Assembly (NCBI GenBank): GCA_036250195.1
Contig: JAVHZZ010000005.1
Coordinates: 68,445,505-68,509,504 of the forward strand
Length of the DNA: 64,000 nucleotides
Source: Mixophyes australis
Lineage: Eukaryota; Chordata; Amphibia; Anura; Limnodynastidae
Reading direction: 5' to 3'
Positions within the stretch are counted from its first letter, which is position 1; each line of letters opens with the position of its first letter. Below are positions 43,294-54,349 of the stretch, one piece after another. The notes under the pieces were generated by a model. The model worked only from the letters and a program-made list of their open reading frames with translations. It was not told the DNA's origin and searched no databases. Position numbers and translations under genes: made by a program.

Positions 43294-45110
43294 CAGAGGG
43301 CCGATGCTAGCATGTCAGGTGCCCCCCTGCAAAAAATAAATTTGCTCCTTCCTTCATTATTAATTGTTTGTTCATTCAATAATGTTTTCCTTCTTTTAAT
43401 ACAAATCATGTAATGAACTTTAATAAAGAGAGTAATACAAATAAATGCATTATACAGCCAACATGTATTGCTATATGAATAATATAAATGAAGAACATGT
43501 ATTCTTTGCCATACAATTTTATCTTTTTGGCAAATGAGTTTGATGAGAAGTGTTGAAGAGAAACAAATGTCCCTCCTTCATCATACTGTGCCTTCGTCCA
43601 TCACACTTTTGCCCCTTCATCCCACTGTACCCCCCTTCATCACACTGTGCCCCTTCATTATCACACTGTGCACCTTAATCATCACACTTTTGCCCCTCCA
43701 TCAGGACACTGTGTCCCTCCATCAGTACACTGTGTCCTCCTTCATCACACTTTGCCCCTTCATCACACTATATCTACCCCTTCATCACACTCTGTCCCCT
43801 CCTTCATCACACTGTGCTCACCTCCTTCATCATACTGTACTTCTTCTTCATAACACTGTGCCCTCCTTCATCAGACTTTTGCTACTCCAGCATGCTGTGG
43901 CCCCTACATCATCACACTGTGCCCCCTCCTTCATCACACTGTCAATGCTCCATCACATTGTGCCCCCTCCATAAAAATACTATGACCGCCTTAATCAGCA
44001 CACTGTGTCCCTTCATCATCAGACTGTGCTCTACTCTCTGCATCACACTGTGCCCTCCTTCATCACACGGTGTCCCTCCTTCATCACACTATTACTGCTT
44101 CCTCACATTGTGCCCCCTCCAAAAACACACTTTGACTGCCTTCATCATCAAACTGTGTCCCATCACCATCATACTGTGCTCTGCTCCCTTCATCACACTG
44201 TGCCATCCTTCATCATCGGACAGTGCCCCCCCCCCCTTCTTTGCCATATCATTTTATACTTCTGGCATATGAGTTAGGTGAGAAATATAGAAGAGGAAAA
44301 ATGCCCCTCCTTCATCACAATGTGCCTTCCTTCATCACACTTTTGCCCCTTCATCACCACACTGTATTCCTTCACCATCACACTTTTGCCCCTCCATCAG
44401 CACACTGTGCCCCCTCCTTCATCATACTGTGTCCTCCTTCATCACACTTTGTCCCTTTATCACACTGTGCCCCCTCCTTCATCACACTGTATCCCTACTT
44501 CATCACACTCTGTCCCCTCCTTTATCACACTGTGCTTCTTCATCATCACACTGTGGCCTTCTTCATCACACTTTTGCTACTACAACACGCTGTGCCCCCT
44601 CCATTATCACACTGTGCCACCCTTCATCACACTGTGCCCACTCTCTCATCACACTGTGTCCCTCTTTCATCACACTTTTAATGCTTCATCACATTGTGCC
44701 CCCTCCATAAACACACTATGACCACCTTCATCATCACACTGTGTCCCTTCATCATCATTATACTGTGTCCTCCTTCACCATCACACTGTGCTCTACTCCC
44801 TTCATCACACTGTGCCAAGCTTCATCATAATTTTGTTTCTCCATCAGAGTTCCTCCTTCATGCTACCTTGATCATCCTGCCCTCTCCATCACATTAAGCC
44901 CCCCTATGACACTGTGCTCTCTCCATTACACAGTGCCCCTATCATCACCCTGTGCCCCCTCTATTTTTTATTTACCTTTCTATGACTTACTTTACTTCTG
45001 TCTTCTCTTCCACTTTTGTCTTCTGGCTGATCACTACACTGCTCCTCATAGACTGTGTTGGGACGTGATGACGTCATGCTAGACAGTCAGTCAAAAGTGA
45101 ACAGGGAGGA
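43294..45110. mobile_element. Possible hAT-type element carrying the minisatellite
   Basis: Starts CAGAGGGCCGATGCTAGC, like the CAGGGCCGGTGCTAG terminus of other MITEs. Near 45105 is gagggcgccagt, which resembles the internal GGGCGCC text next to such ends. No inverted right end or target duplication was found. Confidence 0.25.
43560..44960 (+). repeat. TCATCACACTGTGCCCC minisatellite with higher-order structure
   Basis: About 1.4 kb of irregular units of about 20 bp around CCTTCATCACACTGTGCC. A non-repeat segment (ttctttgccata.cattttat, tgagtt.g.tgagaa) precedes both halves, at about 43500 and about 44238. The whole array was therefore duplicated as a block of roughly 740 bp. Reading frames across it are translations of the repeat. 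Confidence 0.88.
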
Positions 45111-46655
45111 GGGCGCCAGTATTTTTTTTTACTGAGCTGGCGAACTGGACAAGGTGGAAGGCAGGTGCAGCGGAGCACCATACAGGCTTGCTTACCCCGC
45201 TTACTGCTTTCCACTGGTGGTTAAAGAGGAGGAGATAACCATTTGAATGTATATCTGCAAGCAGTTTTTTTTTTTTGAAGGGACAGAGCTGTCGAAAATA
45301 TCTATGAATGTATTGAATAGTTGATCTTATCACTGCATGACTGATTCCAAAGAAAATCTGGTAATATGACTTTCTACATTGACCGTCTTCCCCCTTTAGG
45401 GAATTATGTATGTTATATATGTTTTTAAATTATATTTTTAATAAAAGTGTTTCGTTTTTAAGGATAATGTGCCTCGATTTGGCTTTTTCCCATTTCTTCT
45501 GTTTTTGAGCCTGTATTAAGAAATATATATACAGAGGACAAAAGGTGAGGACAACTTGTATGAAAGGCTATCTCTCTACGGACATATTCTGGAAGCATAA
45601 TACAATTAGTGTTGAAACGAAAGATATTATACCACTGCATGAAAAGTATGTACGTTATATACACACTGAGGGTGTGAGGCGAAAGTAGCCACATGGTGAG
45701 AGAACACCTAATTGCATTTTTATTTGATATTGCAAGTCTGTGGCCTACTTCACTATTTTTGTTATTGATCATTGATTTTTATGTGGTATCTAACATCTCT
45801 GGAAATTTGAAGAACATTACAAGAAAATAATATTTCATCATTGGACTTTGAATCATATTTGTAAAGTATTGGACATTGAACATTATTCTGTAAGAGATTA
45901 TATGACAGGTTGTATCTCCTAGGTGTCTTTCACTTTTTTATAAGTTGTTTCTTTATTTTTAAAACTTGAGATGTAAAGACCAATGAGTGACTTCCTTTGT
46001 ACAACTTGTTTTCCAGGATGAGCACCATGGCAGTAATCTGAATGTTAGTGCTTGTTTTTCTATGTGTATATACTAGAGACTACCCAATCCTTGTTCAGTC
46101 GGCTACTATTTGGAGCTGATGCTCCTGCTTGCCAGTTAACAAAGATTTTTAACCATCCTGACAAAATGCTTTCAAACATAACCTACATGAGCACTTAACT
46201 CATTGGACAAGTTACTTCCTGTAGTCTGTGCTCTTATATATCCTGACATTGCTAATTTAGTTGGTGCTGCAACTGTCGCCTCAAACACCTGTGCAAAATA
46301 ATTAAATATTCAGGCTGATTAATCACTTGCATGTCATGTTTAATTCTTTGCTTAGGTGTTTGGCCTTGCCTTACAGCGCCATTATATTATCTAAGTTAAA
46401 CTAACTAAATGAAACAATGTTAATGATTGCATAAATTATACAGTGTGTGACTATTGTAATATATGTAATGATTATGTACATAATATTGTATAATAATGTT
46501 GTAGGTGTTACATCAATTAAGTTTAAATAGTAGACTATATATATGCATGATTTATGTGTGATCTATTAATATATCAATACTGTATCCATAAAACACTTTC
46601 AGGCATCGGTGTATACAACACAACTAGCCATTGCCTTGGTGTAATGTAATGTGTA

Positions 46656-46659
<4 letters not shown>
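45111..46659. other. No gene recognised
   Basis: AT-rich DNA; nothing recognised apart from short A/T tracts. Confidence 0.4.

Positions 46660-46725
<66 letters not shown>
46660..46725. repeat. (TA)n microsatellite, left part
   Basis: About 30 TA units, interrupted by one CATA. Continues beyond the LTR at 47226-47270, so the LTR split one array. Confidence 0.9.
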
Positions 46726-47222
46726 TGTGGCAAGAGCCCTTCTGCTGAAGCACATGCGAACAACTTCTTCTTTTTATGCAGCTTTATTGTCAGGATGGTT
46801 AAAATGTATTTGACACTGTATGAATTTCACAGCAATTATGGAGACCCTACACACTAGCTAGACATAAACCAGCTCTCTAAGGACCAGCCAGCTTCCCCAG
46901 TGTTGGTCTCACTGGACAAATGAAACAAACAAGCTTTTATACATGATACTCCTCCCCCAGCCTTAGCTTGATGGGCAGGTGACACACCCACCTTCCCTTT
47001 AAGAGGGAACTCCCATCAGTGGTTCTGTTTGCACTAAGTCAGACACACTCTGTCTGTTTGCTCTGAGGAGGAACATTTCAAACCATGTAAGTTAACCAAA
47101 CTTTAAACTATTGTTTGTAAGGCATAAGTCTTTATCATCAATCTAGGTGTATTACTGCACAAATGTTTTACTCTATTTCCATGCTTTCTCTGCATATTGT
47201 CAGCTAAATGCCTCCCTTTGTT

Positions 47223-47225
<3 letters not shown>
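46726..47225 (+). mobile_element. Solo LTR inserted in a TA microsatellite
   Basis: 500 bp from TGTGGCAAGAGC to CCCTTTGTTACA (TG...CA), TA repeats on both sides. The target duplication cannot be read inside TA repeats. Related to 3124-3665 and possibly 14090-14450. Confidence 0.65.

Positions 47226-47270
<45 letters not shown>
47226..47270. repeat. (TA)n microsatellite, right part
   Basis: About 22 TA units between the LTR and the MITE-end repeats. Confidence 0.9.
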
Positions 47271-47273
<3 letters not shown>

Positions 47274-47486
47274 CAGGGCCGTAACTAGGTATATACACCA
47301 GGGCCGTAACTAGGTATATACACCAGGGCCGTAACTAGGTATATACACCAGGGCCGTAACTAGGGCTGTGTGACAGGGGCAACCGCCCAGGGCGCAACAC
47401 TGAAGGGGGGCGCAATGTAGGAATATTTTAGGTTAATTTGGTTAAAATTGAGGGCTAGGGCGCTAGAATTCTAAGTTACGGCTCTG
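47271..47486. mobile_element. hAT-like MITE with fourfold repeated left terminus
   Basis: The left end CAGGGCCGTAACTAGG occurs at 47274, 47299, 47324 and 47349, exactly 25 bp apart, each preceded by TATATACAC. Only the last continues into the body, which ends AAGTTACGGCTCTG, the inverted terminus. The surroundings (tatacac) are repeated with the terminus, so flank plus TIR were amplified together. Confidence 0.8.
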
Positions 47487-47499
47487 ATATATACACACA

Positions 47500-47711
47500 C
47501 ACAATACATTACCTGTGTGTTCTGACACCTATCTATCTTAGCCTGCATTAACTTTTTCAGCAATTCTTGTTACAGTAGCTGTTCTGTGGGATTGAACCAG
47601 AAGGGTAAGCCTTCACTCCTCACGCGCATCAGTGAGCTTGGGTGCCCATGACCCTGTTGCGGGTTCACCGGTTATCCACTCTTGAACCACTTTGGCAAGT
47701 ACTAACCACTG
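47500..47711 (-). pseudogene. Tc1-like transposase, second half of DNA-binding domain
   Basis: Minus-strand reading: YLPKWFKSG, a stop, PVNPQQGHGHP, then after frame changes SHRTATVTRIAEKVNAG. These follow the second helix-turn-helix region of Tc1-like transposases (the GRPR-like hook appears as GHP). The DDE catalytic domain is missing. Confidence 0.6.
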
Positions 47712-48385
47712 TGCCATGGGGTACCGAAGAAGACTTGGGATCCCCTGGGTCTGTCTTGATTGACGCTACTCTTACCCAAAGGTGCGTAATCTAAAATGGC
47801 AGATTGTCTTCGCCAGGGACCCCCGCAATGAGGTATGGGCTTCATGGCCACTGTCCTGCAGGTTTCGGTCCTCTGGGTGAGTACTAGTCGAAAGCCACTA
47901 GGAGATTTGGAAAGCAGATGATATGCATCGAACAGGACTTAGCAACAGCAGACTGATGGAAACAGGAGCTATAAGAGGTTACGGGAGGTAACTAGTTAGC
48001 GGAGAGAAGTCCTGAGATGGGAGACTGAACACAAGGGGGGGTGAGACTGAGCAGCACAGCGATGAGTCACTGGAATAGCAAGTTTAGCCAGGTAGCAGTG
48101 ATATAATGCAGAGAGGCGGCTAGGGAGCACAGGAGCCATGTCCAAATACTTCACTGGTGTCAACACAAAGAACAGGCTCCTGACTGCCATGTCAGGTGCA
48201 TTATATACACAGGGGATTAAGGAGAGTCAATCAGGAACAGGGTAATAAGAGAGATCAGGTATGCACAGACCAGAAAGCAAGTTGTTGGGCGCTATCAGGA
48301 AGCAGCGGTACCTAACGCCGTGAAAAGCTGCCTGCATGGAGCAGGTAAGTTTGCCGGGACCCATTTGTGTGACCGGCATGTGACA
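47712..48385 (-). mobile_element. Solo gypsy-type LTR in the Tc1 relic
   Basis: 674 bp; minus-strand start TGTCACATGCCGG and end TGGCA. Flanks CACTG (47707-47711) and CACTA (48386-48390) agree at 4 of 5 positions. The 3' part (minus strand) holds CATACCTCATTGCGGGGGTC and CCTGG, shared with the 19215-19834 LTR. Confidence 0.75.
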
Positions 48386-48505
48386 CACTACATATCAGGA
48401 ACACTCAGCAAAACCTGGTGTTTTGGAAATGTCCTGACCCAGTCGTCTGGCCATCACAAATTGTTCCTTTTAAAATTCATTTAGATCCTTAAGCTTGCCC
48501 ATTTT
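48386..48505 (-). pseudogene. Tc1-like transposase, N-terminal HTH remnant
   Basis: From the ATG at about 48502 the minus strand reads MGKLKDLNEF, a stop, then KEQFVMARRLGQ. This is the first helix-turn-helix of Tc1-type transposases, which bind the element's inverted repeats. Text continues as KTPGFAECS before it is cut by the LTR. It is non-functional because of the stop and interruption. Confidence 0.65.
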
Positions 48506-48678
48506 CCTGCTTCCAACACATCAACTTCAAGAACTGACTGTTTACTTTCTGCCTAATATAATCCACCCCTTGACAGGTTCCAGTGTAACGAGATAATCAA
48601 TGTTATTTACTTAATTGTGGGGTTTAACAGTGTATATACAGTCGCCGATCTGAGGGTGTATACGCTGGTACCACCACT

Positions 48679-48700
48679 TATATATATATATATATATATA
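48679..48700. repeat. (TA)n microsatellite
   Basis: Eleven TA units. Confidence 0.85.
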
Positions 48701-50175
48701 ATTATTTATTTTTTTCAAACTGTGCGAAAGCTTGATGCCCGCACTTTCCTTCTTTCCTCTATGATGTTGACAATCTCTTGGCACTCACTCCCTCATGCCA
48801 GATACATATTCAGACATTGTTGTGGTTTAAAAAGAAATAAAAAGAAATATAGCTGACAGGCAATAATGAAAAAAATAAAAAATTGCAACATTTCCTTTAG
48901 GTCCAGTGCCAGCAATTTTGGACACTATACAAAAACCATTCTGGTCAGAAATAAAGAAAAGAGATTTGCGGTGAAATGACTCAAATCGACTGCTGGTGTT
49001 TTGATGTTTTTCTTAGAGCTCTCCCAGCAGACAACTAATTCCCCCCTGTACTTTTACCGAAATCTAATGACGTACCTCACGTCAGACTTTTACACACACA
49101 GGAAGTTTATTACTGCATCTGTGAAAACCAAAAATGCCTTTTAAACGGAATACTCTATTTTTGGAAGTGTGTTTACTCTTAAGTATGAAGTATGAAGTAT
49201 AAATATGTAACACATACACATTTCCTTTTGTGTAAATGCTAACTTAATTGTTTTATTAATTCCATTTACTTATACTAATACATAAAAGAAAAATGTCATG
49301 ATAGTTTACTTTTTTAAATAATCTAATATTTAATTATTATTATTTTTTTTTATTTATTTTATAGCTTATATAGTATTACACTCTGTATGTGTCTTATGGT
49401 AGTTGCTATTATTCTGTAGTTTTGAGCAACTTTCCAAATTAAGTTTAAGCCATTAAAACCGGATGGTCAATAAAAAAATTCACAAATGTTTTTCGTTTGT
49501 GTGTGTTAACTCTGTCTCCTGACAAGCTTTACTGCTGGAGAACATTGTAGTGATCTTTGAACTGCTGGATTAGACCTAGCTAAATTTCACATGTTATTAA
49601 GTGCCTCTGGGCCACCGGGTTACCTGGAAAATCCCCAGTGGGCCCCACCACCTAAGTGCTCCACCCCGTACCGTAGGGTGAAAAGGCCTCTAACACCACT
49701 CCATGCTACAAATATTTTGATTACAGTACCCGAGCACTTAGAGTCAGTAACCCACCTGTGCTGAGCCCCTCCAATTAGTCTACTCATGTAATGTCAGTTT
49801 TCTGAATGAGGGGATGTGGGAAGAAATAAGACCCATTCTGCTACAGAATAAATGCTGTCTGCACTGTCCTAGCTGATGATAAGACAATAGCTAAGAGTGT
49901 CAAAATAATGAATGGATTAATAGGTTAGGGTTAGACCCTGCTTGGAACATAGCATCGCCAGGCCATGTAGCAAAATTTAGAAGAGGGTACGACAATGCTA
50001 TTCCACTCTTCCCTCTAAAGAGCAAATTGGGTCCCTGTGGAGGGTGGACTGTTACTCTCAGGAACCCCTCACCTGTATGCCCCATATTGACTGACCCCTG
50101 AACAGTGTGTGCTAAGCTCTGAATGAAGGAGCTTAGGACATAGATACGGAGCGCAGGGGCTGTAGAGACAGTGCA
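48701..50175. other. No gene recognised
   Basis: AT-rich; no recognised coding sequence. Confidence 0.4.
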
Positions 50176-50183
50176 TGTACCAT

Positions 50184-51366
50184 CAGGACCTGATTAAGGG
50201 TTCTGGCCCTCCTAGGCTAACACACCCGTAACGCCCCACGGGGCTCATAGGAATACTCCTGAATATGGATATTCCGGAATACTCTCCAGCATTCAAATTT
50301 AGACAGATTGTGCCATTGTCACTTACCTGTTATTGCTCTCTTCTCTTGTTTGTTCTTGCAGCTATGTTGTCCTCTCGCTGGCTTCTGGAAACTTGGGGTC
50401 CTGTTTTGAAAATGCAAAAATGGTATTATAATGCAAAATGTTAACAAACCCTGAATGATTATGCCCTTAACTTAAAACAAAGCACTCTATTATGGCCAGA
50501 TAAAACTACCCCATTGTGCTGGCATATTGTGGTGAATCAAATACAAACCTCTACAAACCTCTACCAGTCCCATCTCACTAGTATTTAGTATTCTAATGAT
50601 CACTGAGACAACAGAGAGCATCCATGTAACCGCCACACAATAAAGAGATCATGTCTCCTCAAAGCTGCTCTATTTTTTAAATGCCCCCCTCAGCCATTTC
50701 ATTACCCCTTCAGCCATTTTCATTAGCCCCCCTGCAGCCATTTTCATTACATTAACCTACCTTGCAATCACTTTCATTATTTCAACCCCACCTGCAATTT
50801 TAATTGCCTCCCACACTACAGCCATTCCCTCCTGCAACCATTTTCCTTATCCCCCTGCAGCCATTGCCCCATCTATAGCCATTTTCCTTACCTCCCACAC
50901 TGCATCCAATCCCCCCCACCCCGCAGTCATTTTCCTTACCTCCCTGCTTGCAGCTATTTTCCTTGCCTATTTAAGTAGTACAAAATATATAAGCTAAGAA
51001 ATGGAAATAGCCATATTTTTCTAAACTCCCCCTGCTGCCACCCCCCCACACAGCTATTTTTCTCACCTCCCCCCTTGCCATACACCCCCCATACCCCAAC
51101 CTATTCACTTACTTGCTTATTTATCTCATCAAAGCAGTTTTCTGGTTTTCTGTCCTCTTTTATGACAGGCAGCCTGCAGGAAGTCCGGCGGCAGAGAATG
51201 CTTAGTGAAGTCTCGTTAGATGTAGAAATCTGTCGAGACTTGACCAGGAGCTCTGTAGCTGCAGTGACAGGCAGCTACAATTGAAATGATGGCAGTGCCG
51301 CGCCCCCCCCTGGGATCCAGATTCCCAGGCTGCAGCCTGATCAGCCTAATGGTTGATCAGGCCCTG
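50184..51366. mobile_element. hAT MITE, 1183 bp, with target duplication
   Basis: Ends CAGGACCTGATTAA and (inverted) CAGGGCCTGATCAA. Flanks TGTACCAT (50176-50183) and TGTACCAC (51367-51374) match at 7 of 8 positions. The interior carries a degenerate array of cagccattttcatta / ttccttacctccc phrases at about 50690-51080. No transposase frame. Confidence 0.8.
50690..51080. repeat. Degenerate CAGCCATTTTC array inside the MITE
   Basis: About ten irregular repeats of (g)cagccattttccttacc with variable C-rich spacers. Confidence 0.65.
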
Positions 51367-51374
51367 TGTACCAC

Positions 51375-52043
51375 ACTAGGTGTACTGTAATTCAGGATGA
51401 AGGAGGAGGATAAAGCAGGAAGGAGGAGGTGAATGAGGAAAGAGGAGGAAAAAAAAGGGGAGAGGTAGCTGGATTCAGGTACCTTGGGCAAGTGAGTATC
51501 TGTGTAAATATGTAAACCACTCGCAGGTGTGTCTTCTGTGTGCCCCTTGCATGTGGGGTCATGTGGAGGAAACCTGTGTAAAAATACAGCCTAAGCATAG
51601 GTTGCAAAACAGAGGCTGTGTATGTGACTGTGCACTGGACTCTGCATTATATGGCAGTCACTTGGATGTACTTTGCATTGTACTGTACTGTGTGGATGCT
51701 TTCTGTATTGTATCACAGTAACTAGGAAGCTATCTGCATTGTACATCAGTCAATATGATGCTCTGTATTGTATAACAGTCACTAGGAGGTTTTCTGCTAT
51801 ATGCGGTCAATAGGATGCTCTCTATTGTATGGTAGTCACTAGGTTGCTCTCTGCATTATATATTTATCAGTTTTACTAATCAAATTATTACGCCTAAAAG
51901 TACAATACCTGCTTAGTCTTTGCTAGCAATACATCGATGTTATTACTCCTTGAGGATGTAATGTGCAGTCTCCTGTCTATATTGACATAATTTGCTTAAA
52001 TTTGCCGCAATTATCTGCAGCACTAATCCTTCCCATGTCTCTT
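51375..52043. other. No gene; short-period repeat
   Basis: 51640-51870 has repeated ctgcattgtat/cagtcactaggaggctntct phrases of about 55 bp. No gene recognised. Confidence 0.5.
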
Positions 52044-53035
52044 TGTCACACATCAGACTTGCTGATTGATGAACTCCCCGCTATTATTCACTTTATTTCT
52101 GGCAGTTGTACTTCGCTGGGACGGACGCCACTGCTCTTCTAGCTGGGCGCAATCTTATCAGCTGTTCTGTACATGCAGTTTTCCCATTCATTCCTTCCAG
52201 CCAATGGGACGCAAGGCTTCACTACTTAAACGCACCTCTTACCTGTTTTTGTAGCCAGATCTTCAGGTCTCCACTCCTGTTCAGACGTCCCTGGCTCCTG
52301 ATTATTGCTACCTGTACTATGAATCTCAAGCACATCGACCTGCAGATCATCACAGCCTCTGTGTCTACTCTGCTATCATAGTGGCAAACGCTCTGCTGAT
52401 TATTGCTATCTGTACTCTGAGTCTCCAGCACATCGATCCACAGATCATCACAGCTTCTGTGTCTACTCTGCTATCATAGTGGCAAACGCTCTGCTGATTA
52501 TTGCTATCTGTACTCTGAGTCTCCAGCACATCGATCCACAGATCATCACAGCTTCTGTGTCTATTCCGCTATTATAGAAGTAACGCTCTGATGATTATTG
52601 CTACCTGTTCTCTGAGTCTTCAGCACATCAATCCGCAGATCATCACAGCTTCTGTGTCTACTTCACTATCCTAGTGGTAAATGCTCTGCTGATTGCCGCC
52701 ACAAGTTTCCTGTGTGGCCACCATACTGTTCTAGTGACTTGTGCTCCCAGTGTATTGACTCCGCTCTTTCCCATGGAAACCTTCTCCTAGGCCTTCAGTT
52801 ATCCTGATTCTTCTCATCCATGATATTCTCAGTTATAGACTAGGTTCTCATTACAGTTTCACTCATCCCCTCCTAGGAGAACCACAACATGCGGTCTGGG
52901 AGCTGAGAAGTCCAAACTCCCTTGCGGGAGCCTCTGGCGGAGACCTCCCTCTCCGTTAGACTCCGCGCCTTCTAGGAAATAGTACCAACCTGAACAGACT
53001 GTATGGGCACTCCACTGATCCTACTGGTTGTGACA
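52044..53035 (+). repeat. 5' LTR with internal 98-bp tandem repeats
   Basis: Contains CCAAT at about 52200 and a TTAAA-type box soon after. Then come about four copies of a 98-bp unit (gctctgctgattattgctat ... cagatcatcacagcttctgt) at 52290-52690. The last 390 bp match 53950-54344. Confidence 0.75.
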
Positions 53036-53053
53036 GTAAGATCTGGCCATAAA

Positions 53054-53943
53054 ATGGATCCCAATCGAGAACCATCCGCAAAGGACGTGCTGCAACAATT
53101 GGTGGCAAGAGTTGAGCAGCAAGATGCCGCTCAGGTTCAACTACTCCATTGTATTCAAGCTTTAATTGCTTGTGTGCTTAACTTGCAACCCGCTCCTCCA
53201 CAAGCAGCGGCTCCCATTTCTGAGGCCCAACCGCCGGCAGCAACTGCTTCTTCCTTGAGACTGCCAACTCCTCCAAAGTTTGACGGTGATCCAAAGTATT
53301 GTTGAGGGTTCCTCAATCAGTGCTCAAACCACTTTGAGCTACTTCCACAGAACTTTCCCTCTGCCTATATTATTTCCCAACTGGACAGGCTCTGGTGTGG
53401 GCGTCTCCTCTTTGGGAAAAGGATGACCTCATTCTCCGGGATAGGATTTCGGTTTTCTGGAAAATCTCTGATGAGCCGGACCGGGTATCATTGGCAGCTT
53501 CAAGTATCCTCAGACTTTGCCAGGTTTCTCATTCAGTCTCTCAGTACGTAATACAGTTCCATAGCCTTTCACCAGAACTCCAATGGAACAGCGAAGCCCT
53601 GGTCGCTGCTTTCTGGCAGGGACTCTCTGACCGTATAAAGGATGTCCTCTCTTCCCAGGAATTACCTACCTCTCTTGATACTCTGATTTCTCTTTGCCAT
53701 CGAGTGGACACCCGCTTCCGAGAAAGATCCTTGGAGAAAGACACCATTCGACGGTCAGCAATCAAACTGGCTCTTCGGTTGCGGCCATCCAGCCCTCCCG
53801 AGGAACCCATGCAACTGGGCCGTTCCAAACTTTTTCCTGAAAAGAGACAGAGAAGAATTACCAATAATCTCTGCATCTACTGTGGCGACTCTGGTCATCT
53901 CATAGTCTCATGCCCTAAGCACAAGGGAATTGTCAGGCTCTAA
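53054..53943 (+). pseudogene. gag: gag-like gene of the gypsy element, nearly intact
   Basis: The product opens MDPNREPSAKDVLQQLVARV at 53054, with a coiled-coil-like start, a Pro/Ala-rich spacer and LPTPPKFDGDPKYC. There one codon (TGA at about 53304) interrupts the capsid region. After a frameshift near 53390 the frame continues with WASPLWEKDDLI and FWQGLSDRIKDVL, typical of Ty3/gypsy capsids related to the sushi/Mart group. It ends with a complete CCHC zinc knuckle (C-x2-C-x4-H-x4-C, CIYCGDSGHLIVSC). The stop codon lies within the first bases of the 3' LTR. Gag would assemble RNA particles; two defects block it here. Confidence 0.75.
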
Positions 53944-54344
53944 CCTGATCATCACAATCTCTGTGTCTACTCCACTATCCTAGTGGTAAACACTATGATG
54001 ATTACCGTCACCAGTTTCCTGTGTAGCTACCATATTGTTTAACTGACTTGTGCTCCCAGTGTAATGGCTCTGCTGTGTCCCATGGAAACCGTCTCCTAGG
54101 CCTTCAGTTATCCTGATTCTTCTCATCCATGGTATCCTCATTTATAGACGAGGTTCTCACTACAGTTTCACTCAACACCTCCTAGGAGAAACGCGACCTG
54201 CGGTCTGGGAGCTGCGAAGTCCAAACACCCTTGCGAGAGCCTCTAGCAAAGACCTCCCTCTCTGTTAGACTCCGCTCCTTCTAGGAGGTAGTACCAACCT
54301 GAGCAGACTGTACGGGCACTCCACCGACCCTACCAGTTGTGTCA
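53932..54344 (+). repeat. 3' LTR, shortened
   Basis: About 413 bp; starts TGTCAGGCTCTAACC, then joins the text of the last 98-bp unit and the downstream part of the 5' LTR. Compared with the 5' LTR it lacks about 580 bp, including the tandem units. Confidence 0.7.
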
Positions 54345-54349
54345 ATCTT

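Larger units (their letters stand above)
47490..48610 (-). mobile_element. Tc1-like transposon relic, split by a solo LTR
   Basis: 48386-48610 encodes the start of a Tc1-type transposase and 47500-47711 its continuation, both on the minus strand. The LTR at 47712-48385 lies exactly between. Terminal inverted repeats were not found. Confidence 0.7.
52044..54344 (+). mobile_element. Gypsy element reduced to LTR-gag-LTR
   Basis: The 5' LTR 52044-53035 (TGTCACACATC ... GGTTGTGACA), a leader of only 18 bp, gag, and then directly a short 3' LTR. Flanks CTCTT (52039-52043) and ATCTT (54345-54349) agree at 4 of 5 positions. Protease, reverse transcriptase, RNase H and integrase are absent. The copy therefore needs enzymes supplied by another element, or resulted from a deletion after insertion. 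Confidence 0.75.

Noticed and set aside
43534..44721. Several overlapping frames of about 150 codons rich in Ser-Phe-Ile-Thr-Leu-Cys-Pro
   Set aside because: They are translations of the TCATCACAC minisatellite in more than one frame. There is no start context and no non-repeat domain.
46631..46813. A 60-codon frame of alternating Ile-Tyr
   Set aside because: Translation of the TA microsatellite.
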